DNA of 64,000 nucleotides. Source: Trissonchulus latispiculum (Eukaryota > Nematoda > Enoplea > Enoplida > Ironidae). Under the pieces are notes generated by a model, which saw only the letters and a list, made by a program, of their open reading frames with translations, had not been told where the DNA came from and searched no databases. Below are positions 7,722-18,700 of the stretch, piece after piece. Within the stretch, counting starts at the first letter, position 1, and every line of letters begins with the position of its first letter. The DNA is taken from the NCBI GenBank assembly GCA_030248195.1, contig JASAND010016630.1:62001-126000 (forward strand), written 5' to 3'. Both the position numbers and the translations under genes were made by a program.

Positions 7722-8111
7722 ATGGAGAAAAAGAGAATCATACTTATTTTTGTCTCAGTTTCAATTACTTTAGTCATTACAATATCAGTTGTTGTCTCAT
7801 TAAATTTAAAGTCACCGGAACCGTTCTCACAGGTTACTATTGAGTTGCTTCCTGATAGAAGTGTAGCTCTTGTTCAAAATCGAATACGAAAAGCTTTATC
7901 CCTGAAGCAATTTTACAAGTTACGAAACTTTATTCAGGATTGCGCAGGACAGCGGTGTAACTTAAACAAATCAAACGACTTGTTATGTCCATATGTCTCA
8001 CAACAATTTGATTGGAAATTGTGTTTTGCTGATGACAAACAAATCATGTTTGGATGGATAGGTAAATTAACACTAAAAAGGGAGGACCTTCTTCACATTA
8101 CTGAAATATGA
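7722..8111 (+). CDS. Small membrane-anchored protein
   Basis: 129 residues with one strong N-terminal membrane segment (about residues 6-28, IILIFVSVSITLVITISVVV) flanked by Lys/Arg on the cytosolic side, followed by a 100-residue soluble part with four cysteines (C75, C80, C90, C102). No family is recognised. Its place after the capsid gene and its own TATAAAAG suggest a late or virion-associated membrane protein (inference). Confidence 0.6.
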   Translation: MEKKRIILIFVSVSITLVITISVVVSLNLKSPEPFSQVTIELLPDRSVALVQNRIRKALSLKQFYKLRNFIQDCAGQRCNLNKSNDLLCPYVSQQFDWKLCFADDKQIMFGWIGKLTLKREDLLHITEI

Positions 8112-8171
8112 TATGCTTAGTCAGCATTGCTTGGTCAGCATGACTGCCTCCATTCTGGTAATGCAGATTTC

Positions 8172-8179
8172 TATAAATG
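8172..8179 (+). promoter_or_regulatory. TATAAATG motif of the Cys-rich gene
   Basis: A TATA variant 36 bases before the ATG at 8,208. Confidence 0.5.
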
Positions 8180-8207
8180 CTACAAAATTTTGAAAAATTC
8201 ATTTGTG

Positions 8208-8444
8208 ATGGCAAAGCGGTGCAAGACGTGTCTCAGGTCTAAAAATTGTCAGTGTATACTTGATTTGGTTGCCCTTGGAGTTTGGACTCGCAAGAAGCCT
8301 TCACATCCGAAACGACTGGCCAGTAGACAGCAAAAACGACAACAACTTTGTCATATTTGTGGACGCTTCACAACTAGACTTGGAGCCCATCTCGTTTTTG
8401 AATGCACCAGACCTAGTCATAAGAGATATACAGGCCTGGAATAA
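8208..8444 (+). CDS. Small cysteine-rich, basic protein
   Basis: 78 residues from the ATG at 8,208, which stands 36 bases after a TATAAATG. It has two Cys clusters: CKTCLRSKNCQC at 5-16 and LCHICGRF with a later H and C (GAHLVFEC) at about 49-67, likely one or two zinc sites. The linker is Arg/Lys rich. No family is recognised; a nucleic-acid-binding or regulatory role is a guess. Its stop overlaps the next ATG. Confidence 0.55.
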   Translation: MAKRCKTCLRSKNCQCILDLVALGVWTRKKPSHPKRLASRQQKRQQLCHICGRFTTRLGAHLVFECTRPSHKRYTGLE

Positions 8445-8701
8445 TGGATCCGACCTATAAATTCGTGAAGGATAATTTTTACAACCACAATTTGGATTTA
8501 CCTGAACCAGTGGGTTCAGACTGCTTCCTTGAACATATTAGACTTGTTGCACAATCATTATTTAGAAAAAATATTAACATTGGACGCATTATTGCATTTA
8601 TTTCATACTGCTCATTATTGGTTGATGTTTATACTGTAGACAGAGAAATTGTAATTTATTGGTGTTCAATGTGTATATATGCATATAGAAAAATAAACTA
8701 A
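8444..8701 (+). CDS. Short protein with Bcl-2 BH1-like motif
   Basis: 85 residues, mostly helical. Residues 39-56 (LFRKNINIGRIIAFISYC) fit the BH1 region of Bcl-2 family proteins: Phe-Arg, a short loop, then Asn-x-Gly-Arg-Ile followed by a hydrophobic helix. The Trp common at the third position of that motif is Ile here. The N-terminal 37 residues could be the preceding helices; BH2 and a tail anchor are not evident, so this is at best a minimal Bcl-2 fold. Viral Bcl-2 proteins block host cell death, and such a role here is inference. The alternative is an unrelated helical protein with a chance match. Confidence 0.45.
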   Translation: MDPTYKFVKDNFYNHNLDLPEPVGSDCFLEHIRLVAQSLFRKNINIGRIIAFISYCSLLVDVYTVDREIVIYWCSMCIYAYRKIN

Positions 8702-9436
8702 TTCGCTTAAACTAGGGGTTGACAGCGTAGCTCATAGGTCGGTAACTTCAAAAGGAGTAAGGTCGGTAACTCCTAAAGGAATTGCGCTTGCGGGAGGGCC
8801 CCGTTCTCTCATTCTCTCACTACTAGTGTTTTCTTTAATTTTAACTGGATCTGGTGCATTAGATCACTTATTCATAATCCACAGCAAAAGAAACTGCAAT
8901 TTAGTATTCTAGCACTTGCAGTTGTGGTAACGTGCAAACTTTAGGCAATGGTGCAGTGCATAATGCTTAGTAATTCAGTGTATGTGTGGAATTTTTCGTT
9001 AGTAAAGTACAATTTGGACTAATTTCAAGTAATATTTCTTTCAAGCATTAAGAAAGGTGAAGAAACGTTTGAAGCCATTTGCGTATCTCATTTTTCCATT
9101 TGCGCAGAATAAATATATTCTTAATATTTATGTAGTTCAATTTCGCCTTGCCTTATCGGTGTGAAACACAGTCTGCAACACATCTAGTTTTCTGTAATTG
9201 TATTAGGCCTATAAAATCGGACACTTTGAGTAGCTGAACGGGGCAGAACGCTTAATGTTTCCGAAAGCTTGCTTGCTAACAAGGACGCAAGCGACTTTGT
9301 TAGTAGGGATCCGTTTTGTGCATTGATTACACAGAAACTCTTATGGGGCACTTCACAAGCAAGGTTTTGATTCTGACACCTAAATCCATTATCAATAGGA
9401 CTAGGCAAAGTACTGCCTTAAATAGCCTCTCCCTTT
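8702..9436. other. Polinton right flank and upstream region of Ig gene copy A
   Basis: No gene. Bases 8,732-8,780 hold two copies of AGGTCGGTAACT, probably Polinton subterminal repeats. From about 8,833 the sequence matches 25,661-26,270 upstream of gene copy B, so it is the duplicated gene's 5' flank. Confidence 0.6.
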
Positions 9437-9469
9437 TATATAACCGTTGCGTTTAAATTTTCAATCAGT
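9437..9469 (+). promoter_or_regulatory. Core promoter of Ig gene copy A (TATA + initiator)
   Basis: TATATAA at 9,437-9,443 and an initiator TCAGT at 9,465-9,469, with the initiator A 30 bases from the TATA start. That is classical metazoan spacing, and TCAGT is the arthropod initiator consensus. Both motifs are conserved in copy B. The leader then contains a short upstream ATG frame (9,483). Confidence 0.75.
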
Positions 9470-9529
9470 TGTTTTCCTAATTATGTTTGATTAAAAATTG
9501 TATATTGTGATATTGTAGGTTGGTAAGGC

Positions 9530-9715
9530 ATGTGCCGCTTATTTGCGCTAATCCTTTCTCTTGCCGTTGTGGATGCGCAAGATGTTAGTGAAAATGAAGC
9601 AAGTGTGAAAATTAATCCTGCCGATCCGCAGCTTTATCTTTGCAAACAGGAAGTTAAAATTTTTTTCAACTGTCGTGCCAGTCAAAATATTGGATGCATT
9701 TTTTCTGCTTCAATG
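9530..9715 (+). CDS. Ig gene copy A, exon 1 (signal peptide)
   Basis: ATG at 9,530 and donor ATG|GTAAG at 9,716. 62 whole codons (phase 0). Differs from copy B exon 1 at 16 of 186 bases. Confidence 0.85.
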
Positions 9716-12700
9716 GTAAGATTTTTTGAATTTTGACTTTGTTGGTTTTTAAAACCGCGTGCAAATCACACGATCATACGATGCGTGTGTATTTGATTAG
9801 AGTTTTGATCAGAAATAAGTGTGTTTGTCGTTTGTGTTAATTCGAGGGAAATAGGAGGTGCATTTGTTTCTAAACTGCCTAAACCGGAAAAAGACTATAT
9901 GTAATGGAATGACTTAGATCTTGTGCTCAAAAGTGGCTAAAAAAGTTAGTTTCTAATTGGTCATCGTCCCAAAAGAAGTCTCTACTGAAAACGGAACCTA
10001 AAGATCTTGTTTATGTTAAGTTGTAGTTTTGATATTGTGTCCAAGCCATAATTAATTATAATTGTATGATTGTCTAAATCAGAGTTGCCAGCCCCAAATA
10101 AGCATTTTATAACCACTACGAGAGGAAAAACTTAAATTTATTCCAACGCTAACACTTAAGAAGGGCATCTACAAGCTTAGTTAGGATTAATTAGCCCAAA
10201 AATAATGATCTATTATACTTGAGGTGATTATAATAATAATAATAATAAGGTCAATTCCAAGATTCCCCTTTCTGAGAGGACAGGTGTCCTTTCCCTCAGT
10301 GACCCGGGTGCCGTCACTCTCCCCTTCCATTGCCAGAAATTATTAAGAAAAGAACAATCATAAAAGTCCAGGAGTTCCAGTACAAACAGGAGACTTAGAA
10401 TGTAACCATCACAGAAAGAATTTAGTGTTACTAATTGAGGGAAAATGTAATAATCCTTGTCAGCAGTGTCTAAAAGCATTTATCATTGTTTAACAACATA
10501 TATTAGAAGATGGTTTAGCGAAATAATCACATAATTGTGCCGTACGTAAGAAATTAAGTATAATAAGTACGTAAGTGCCTAAATTTGTAATAATTTATGT
10601 TTTACGATGTTCTAAGACCTTAATTTGTTATCAATAATGTTAATTAGTATTAGTTAGGCTTATTCTATGTTAATTAGCTAATTATTACAAGAAATGAATT
10701 TTTGGTCTGTGACACAACTTAGGCTCATAAGAAAGAGAATTTTCTCCCATTTCCAAAAATGCAATCCCCACGTTTTAACTCGCAAAACTGAGTGAGTTAT
10801 GGATGAAAATGTTTTAGTAAGATTAGCTTTTGTTTCCTAATCTTACTTTACTGAAAAGGAAAGTCCTAAAAGTGGACTTCTAAAAAACCTTTATACTAAC
10901 TTTCCTCCTTTCTTCTTTCCTCCTTTCCTTGTCTGGGGGGTTGTCTACCTCCCAGACTACATAGCAGTCAGGTGTACTGCTGTTTCTTTTCTTTTCCTAC
11001 GTACTTGAGGGTTGTCCTCTGGTGAACTTTTGTTGGGCCTAGTCCAACAGAGGGAGGACAACAAAAGTTCGCCTCTCCTGAGGAAAATAAGACAAACATT
11101 TAACACATAGGCAAAGTTCGGAGGGGGCTTAATTAATTTCCCCTAATTAAAATTATCGCAGAAATTAAACAAATATGTCTAGTCAAATACGTAGAGTATC
11201 AAGGTTCTCATGTTAAGCCTTTGAAACTTTGAAAGTTGGAAACACAAGCCAAATTTGTAGTATTTCCCCTTTGGTTACGTTTACATGTTAACCAAAATTT
11301 CGCAAAGTTTTGCAGAATTTCAGCACCCCGATATCCATCAAAAATGGGTCAGTTGGGGGGCAATATTTCCCAAATGTCATTAATTTCAGCTTTTAATGGC
11401 CCAGCTGGCTCAACCAGCCGCTGGAGCTCTGTGCAAAAGGTAGCAAGCTTCTAGAAAGTTCTAGAACTTTCTAGAAGCTTTACTCTAAACTCAAAAGAAA
11501 ATTCCGCCCCCAGTTCGCTAATGACCTGTCACCGAGCTGTCAGCAAAACTGTCAGCTCGGTCCCCAAAATTTTAAACTCTCCAGTGTTCGTTTAGCTGTG
11601 GCCGAGAGCGGTCGGATTTTACTCCCTCTTCCCCAGTGCGTATTACTTCTCGGACCACAGGTGTGGTACGGGAATATAGTAATACGCACTCCCCCTTAGG
11701 ACACATTTAGGACTTTTCTGGCCCACACTGGCGAGAAAAGGGCTGAGCTTCACACACGAACACTACAAATTAAGGAGCCTTAAGGATCTTCTATATCCGG
11801 CTCAAGAATCAATGACTAGGAAAACATTAGGATTTTTTGGCCTTTTGGCCTTATTTTTCTTTTATGCGATTTTTGGCCTTTGGGCCTTAGTTTTTTATTA
11901 CGGTATTTTGAGGCCTTTATGGCCAAATTTTTATGGAGTTTTTTTGGGCCAAAGGAGCCCCGAACTTTTGCAACATTTTGGGCCTAAGGCCACTCTTTTA
12001 GTTCCATAGCATGTTGGGCCTCTGGGCCAGTTTTATTTCATTTTTATTTTATTATTTAATTAATTCAAAATTCAAAGGACAGCTCATGTAAACCCCTCCT
12101 GTGCGATGGAGGTCTTGAGATGTGTCCACCCTTTCACTTTTCTTTCTTTTCTCATTTTGATTCCATTTTTTATCAGCCTTTATGGCCAAATTATCCTCTT
12201 TATTTGTCACTTTTGGGGTTATGTTTTGTAGTTTTCATTGGGTTATTATGAGTGGGCCCCTAAACCTCCAATTCTGAGCTAGAGAGTCCCTTAATTACGG
12301 CTCTGAAATTAATAAGCTAGTTAGAAGAACTATTTCCCCACAGCCGGCAACTAGGAGTTGCCGGCCATGTTTTCGCAACAGCCCTGTAATGTCTCAAAAC
12401 TGCCATTGGTCAGTATTATGCCTTCATTTCAGCGTTAGGTCGGCATCAAAATTATTAGGTATTAAAAAATTATAGGGTATTTTAAAGCCAATCTCTAAAA
12501 CATAAGTCGTTTTACGTTTAATTTAATTAATTATTAAGCAGTTGTTTGAGAGGAATGGCCGGCTTCCTCACTTTTCATAGTTCTAATTAATTATGTATCT
12601 AGTTTAATTAACTGTTCTTTGTTGTTAGTAATAATTGCTTGGCAATTATTACTCACTGGCTTTCATCAAAATCTAAGTTAAACCTCTTTCCTAACTTGTG

Positions 12701-15700
12701 AAGTTTAAGCTTTTCCAGTAAAATTTCCTTCATAAGCAATTCTAAGGAATTGCAGAAGCCGTAAAACTCGCGCACAACAAAGTTCAAAGTTTACAAACTT
12801 CTTACACATATGAGCCTAAGCTTAGTTTATTAGTTAGTCTAAGTAGCTAGATAATTGTCAATTTGAGTGTCTTGTATGATTGAGGTAAGAATGTTTAGTA
12901 AGTCTGAAGTATAAATGCTCTGTGAGACTGAAGTGTGAATGTGTTGTAAGAGTGAAGCGTGAATGAGTTACAAACTCAGATGTGAATGTATCCCAAAAAA
13001 AGTACCTAAGGCGGTTATTCGGGTAAACCCCTCATGGAGTGTGAGGTTCCGAAATTAACCTGTTTCAAGGATGTTCGGTTCAATGGTTGTAGAATGCTCT
13101 GATTTGCATGTATGCGGAATGAATGTCTTCGGATTAATTGCGGCGGCAACTCACGAAAACTCCCCTTTTTTCGATAGGGGTTGTGAGGATTGTCAAATCA
13201 GTGTGAATGTCTGTTGATTGGATGGTTGGGAATGTAGCTGGTCATATCGGGATATCCAGGATTACTAAGGTCTAAATTAGTTGTGGTAAAACTCTACCGA
13301 TAATTGTCAAATTGCAAATCGCATCAAACACTATATTAATTAAAGATAGCATTTTAAACAGTCCGAAATGTCAACCAAGCCGGATTATCATGATATATGG
13401 CAGTTCACCGTTTCTCACCTGGTGCGTGAGACTAATTCCAGTGAATTTGCCTCAGGACTCCTGTATTAGGCAGGAAAATGGTGTGAATGTGTACAAACGT
13501 CTGTTTGTTGTTGAATACTTATGGATCTGAGGGATATGAGTGTGATAAACAGTGTGAATGAGTACCTACTTCAATATTAGGGTAATATGCAAATTAGGTA
13601 GTTAATCTAGTCCAGTGTCACGGGGACCCCCAGGATAAGCTAATATTATCAGGTGGTCCTCGATTCGTCCACGTAGGTATGCGCGCAAGAAGGGAGTGGA
13701 CGAATCGCAGATAAAGGACTTCGTGCTGGTTTGTTTCACCTGTCTAGAGCCGAATTTTGTCCCGAAATCCGTAACATAAATCAGTTAAGTCTGTCCACTG
13801 TTTCGTATTAATTGTATGTGTTAATTAGTTAGATCTGTGCCAGTAAATTCACCTCAAGCTAGTAATTCTTGCAATGCATTGCAAAACAACTCATACATTT
13901 TGTCAGCCTCTAGCACAAAAGGTTAAAGCTAGTTTTAATCAAATTGCAGGAATTACGTCAAAAATTGTCATTCTTGCCCTCACTTGTTCTCGTTAACGTG
14001 GCAACTAATTTGGCTGTAGTTTGTATTTTTGCAAAGTATATGATCTGTACAGCTCAGACTTTTTATATCAACCAGTTACTCCAAAAGGTAAACGTTTTAT
14101 CGTCGAAAATTCTAGCCAGGTCGGGCAATAAGCATTGAATCATACCTGTTAATCAATGTAAACTAGCAATTATGGGGTCTAATGGCACATACGGCGAATA
14201 TCCTTACGTAAGTATCAAACAAACCTTAAAATCACATAAATAATAGTTAGTAAGTTATTAATACTGTGTAATTACGTAGGAGTTGAGAATTGCAATAAAA
14301 CCATTTTCTAATAAACTAAAAAAGGGAATAATCTTGCAAACATGCGTTTCTATTCTTGTAAACTTGTCATACAGGAAACAGGTGCTTTCCTGTCGCAAAG
14401 CCCATAACTGGCAGAAAAGCCTTTAGGCCCCAAACCTAATTATGCGCAGACCGAACATGTCTGTAAAGAATACATGTTGAATCGGCGATTTCCGGAATTT
14501 CAATGCAGGAAATCGCCCAAAAACTCATATTCGGCGAAATTTTACCTATATCAAGCAAATAACGCCTAATTAGTCACATTTCATCCCGCAAAAACGGTCA
14601 AAGTGCGTTAATTCCAGTTTTCAACAAAAATCAAATCAGAATTAACTAAAGTACCAATTTTCGTTTCTGAAAGAAAGTGAGTAATAGTTGCTGGGTTTGA
14701 TTTCCGCACTTGTATTCTGAACTAATGGGTTTTAACCCATTTGATTCAGGTTCATCGAAGGTCATTCCTGCCGGATTTGGATCCTCAGTATTCTGATCCA
14801 GTGAAGCTTTGAGCGAATTGATGAGCCAGTACCAGTTGAAGTAGTAATCCAGTTGTCCAGTAGATTAGCCAATAGTGATAGATATTGATTTGCCTGATCC
14901 GATTCTGATCCTGTTGAGCGCTGTTCAGTACAATTGAAGGTACATTGAAGGAAAATTGCAGTCTAAGAATCTGAGGCAGAGACTTGACCGAAGGAACCTA
15001 ATCATTGTCGGGTGAACCAAAACTGTACCGGAAATTAATCTTTGTTCACTGTTTACTCTTGTGTGTTAAAAAGCATCTAAAAATGCAGTCTTTTGTCTGT
15101 TCATTCATTCTTTCTTTGGAAGCCATCATCCCCTTGCTGTCTCTGGCTTAGGCCAACTGCATAGATATACTAGAAGAAATACAACTGACTGACGAAGAAA
15201 GATAGTGAATCCTACTAAATTAACTGTTTAATTTAATTTATAATTATACTTGCAGCCATCTCCCGGTACCACCCCGCCTAGACCGACCCCTGTATTGTTC
15301 AGTACTCCAAACTTCCATAACCACTCGTGAAGCTGCAGGCGTAGCTTGACGGGATCACCCAAACTCCTGGACCGGAACTGTGCAGAACCGACACTCTGTT
15401 AATTTTAATTAATTATCTGTTATATTGAACTTGTGTTGTAGTTTTCTGTAAAAGACTGATAGAGAGTAGACTTGAGTTTAAACACACAACACGCAGCACT
15501 GCCTAACGTGCCCAGTCATAATACCTGAGAAAGAGGACTAACAATTAATTAGTCTCAAAGTAATTATCAACCGGTCAAACCTTAACTTACCTAACTATAA
15601 TCAGATAATCTCTCGTCCCGTCTAAAATAACTCTCCCCAAGCAACCAAGGCTGGCAACTCTGGTAAATCGAGTAATCTGTAACCTTTTGAATATTGTAAT

Positions 15701-18700
15701 TTTAATTGTAGTTAATAATTGTCTTGAAGCCGTTCTGTCCCCTTTAATTATAATCATATTGTTCTTAGTTAATAAATTAATCTTGTTGCGTGCGAATCGT
15801 AGTCTACATTTCAGCTGCTGAAAAGAGATCCAGGTGAGATCTCCCTAGAGGTAATAAAGGTAAACTGTTCAGATCTAAGTCAGATCTGAACTCAGAGTTA
15901 AACACTAACACTAACAGTCTGATCTTAGTTTTGACCTGTTGCGTCGGAACGTTCTTATCCATACTCCAGGTTCGATTGGATAGAGCCTAACCCACTCTAC
16001 CTAAACGAACTCACATTAGCACCCCTAATAGGTTGGCTGTAGAGATCCCCGATTTTGGCAAACCACCTTTCAGGAATCTGGTACATAAGTTTGTCTATTT
16101 AGGAAAACGCGCTAACCTTCCGTGTAAGTGAACTCCTAACCTAAACGACCCCATTTTCGAAATCAAATCAAATTGGTCAAGTTTTCTATTTCGACCCAAC
16201 TCAGTTCATTACATATATCTTTTAGCTTTCCGGCTGTGACTCAGCGTAGCCGCCTATTAAGCATTATTCTGTTCAACTTGGCTGAACGATAAACATCAAT
16301 TGTCAATTTTTGTCACATGTTGAGCTTACATGTGGGTTTGTGAATACATTGGAAAACAATACATATGCTATGTTAGTCAGAGTTGTATGCGGGCCGCGGG
16401 TATCCGCGGGTACCCGCGGGTACCCGCGGGGCGGGGCGGGGCGGGCCGAATTTTACTACCCGCGCGGGCCGATGCGGGCCGATTTTGACTACTTTCCTGG
16501 GCTAATTTTGCTTTCTAGAAATTTCATGCATACCAAATCATATACAAAAGGAGACAATATTTCAGAATTTTAAACATTATTTGACTTCTTTATGCCATTC
16601 GATACCTTCAGCATGCACTACATACTCAGCATTATCAGCGTATCGAGTAATAACCGGTAGCTGTTGAGTAAAACATATAAACCCATGAAAACTACAGGTT
16701 TTATTTGTATTGAAAATGTACAAGTCTAACTTGAATCTAGGTATTATACCAAAGTATCTCTTGAGAAAATATCAACGATGTCCTGTAGAAATTATGTATA
16801 TATTCTATATATAAGTCGAAACTTATTTCTCATCTACAAACTTGAATCCTGTGGCTTCTACATGAACTTTTCTAAGTGTTTAGCACTGAAAGTGGAGGTC
16901 AGCAATTGGAGCAGAATCTGAATTTTTAGTTTAATTTCGGGGCTTATGATTAGGTCCCACCTTAGCACCAGTCTCACTTTAGCACCTCTTTAAATAAAAA
17001 GGTCATGAAGGTTTGTACTATTTCATTCCCACTTTAGCACCTAGAGTCTCACTTTAGCACCACATGACAAGGGTTACGGTAGATTTGTTCTTTCACTTTA
17101 TATGACAGTTACACTTTGGGAAAACGTAACAATTAACGGAAAAGCATATATAAATTCAGTTAACAACAAACAATTCATAAGCAAACGAAGATAAAAACAA
17201 ACAAGCAAGTAAACAAACAAACAAACAATTATGAAATAAAGACAATAACAAGAAAATAAACAGACAAACTTAAGATTTAGATGACAAATTTACTGAGATT
17301 TCAACCAATGAGATGCTGCATGGAGTCCAAATATCTCAAAATTTCATTGTCCATCATTGCCGCAGACTCGGGATCATTCACGTCGAGCCCATTCCAAAAT
17401 TCCTGAAACGCTGTTTTGGATGTAGTTATATTTAAGTCATTTTGGATATAAACTTGGGCGCGATTTATCGGGGTTCTTCCAGACATAAGTTCCCGGGTCC
17501 GTACCTGCTTTTCATGATGAGCCTGTTGAAACTTCACGAGAAAGGTTGACAATTTGGGATGAGGATGATCAAACTTAGCTCTCAAGCTGTTATTGTAGCC
17601 CTCAGCATGATTCGTGGTTCGAGGGCCATTATGTTCAAAATGGTTGAACAGATCAACCTTTTCGTCATCACGGATCCACTGATTTAGGAAGTAATTTCCA
17701 AAATCTTCCAAATTGGCATCAATAAGGACGTCGCCAGTGACAGGTACTTGGCTAAGCATCCGATCCCATGCTGGTCGAACCAAATCTTTCGGCAAAAGTG
17801 ACAGCCCACAGAGTCGACGTATCCACTGATGAACAACAGCAAACTGGGGAGCGTCGAAACCATGGTTAGGCGATTGTTGATAAACGGGGCCTAGACCTTT
17901 CTCCTGCACCTTTCTTTGAACGGCTTGGGTGAAATGAAACAGACAGCCTTTAATTTTCACCTGGGGAAATGTTTCTCGGAAAGACGAGATGGCGGAAGTT
18001 TCAAAGTCAAAATGCATGAAATTGACTAAGCCAGTCGACCCAAAGCGAGCAATCAATTGAGTGCGGATGGCACCAAATAAAGTAGAATAAGAGGCAATCT
18101 GGCGGTTTGGCATAAGAGCATGAACGGCTGGCACAGCTTCACCATTTCTGAATCCAAAGATAACATAAAGTTGGGCAAATTTGACATCCGCCGGAACGTA
18201 CGAGAAGGTCCCATCTCCCATCTCCCCCCCATAGCTTCGTAGAAGTACTGAAGATGCACACTTTGGCGGATTGAGTTGGAATTTGGTAGGGGTAGGTTTT
18301 CGGACCTGCTGATTTCAAAAATGCAAAAATTTTAAAATTTAAAAAAATTTTTAAAACTTTTAAAATTTTAGTTTGGTAAGGGGGGACCAAGGGGGACCGA
18401 AAAATTTTCTGTCTTCGATTTTGCTGAAAAGATGTACATAGGGGTTTTCGGGGACGTAGAACACGAATCTGAAATCCGTTTTTCGGTCCAGCTTTTCGTT
18501 AGCTCAGGCTAAGCTTCCATCTTAAGCTTAGAACTTTAGCTTATATTGAGCTAACAAAAAGCTGGATCGAAAAACGGATTTCAGGTTCGTGTTCTACGAC
18601 CCCGAAAACCCCTATGTACATCTTTTCAGCAAAATCGAAGACAGAAAATTTTTCGGTTCCCCTTGGTCCCCCCTTACCAAACTAAAATTTTAAAAGTTTT

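Larger units (their letters stand above)
1..8832 (+). mobile_element. Maverick/Polinton virus-like DNA transposon, left end outside window
   Basis: Fourteen closely packed genes, all but one on the plus strand, include the hallmark set of a Polinton: protein-primed family B DNA polymerase, retrovirus-type integrase, FtsK/HerA-type packaging ATPase, hexon-like major capsid protein and a penton-like minor capsid protein. No adenain-type cysteine protease is seen; it may lie outside the window or be lost. The right limit is an estimate: host sequence shared with the second immunoglobulin gene copy (25,660 onward) begins near 8,832. The left terminal inverted repeat is not in the window, so the ends could not be matched. 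Genes overlap or nearly touch, as in a virus genome, and most are intact, which suggests a fairly young copy. Confidence 0.9.
10080..15662. mobile_element. Non-coding hAT-like element, 5.6 kb
   Basis: 14-bp perfect terminal inverted repeats: CAGAGTTGCCAGCC at 10,080 and its complement ending at 15,662. CAG ends suit the hAT superfamily, but flanking 8-mers do not match, so the target duplication is decayed or the class is wrong. No transposase frame is present. The interior holds a heat-shock element, hairpins and clusters of GGCC motifs, and nothing else I can name over more than 5 kb. Confidence 0.5.
9901..16213. mobile_element. 6.3-kb insertion in intron 1 of copy A, unclassified
   Basis: Copy B has the uninterrupted sequence GACTATATCTTTT at 26,726. 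In copy A it is split, with TATAT on both sides (9,896-9,900 and 16,214-16,218). The inserted DNA begins GTAATGGAA and ends TTCATTACA, a short imperfect inverted repeat. It has no coding capacity. Most of its length is a second element (10,080-15,662). Confidence 0.65.

Noticed and set aside
9483..9494. Upstream ATG frame in the Ig gene leader as a regulatory uORF.
   Set aside because: Only three codons; conserved in the paralogue simply because the whole leader is.
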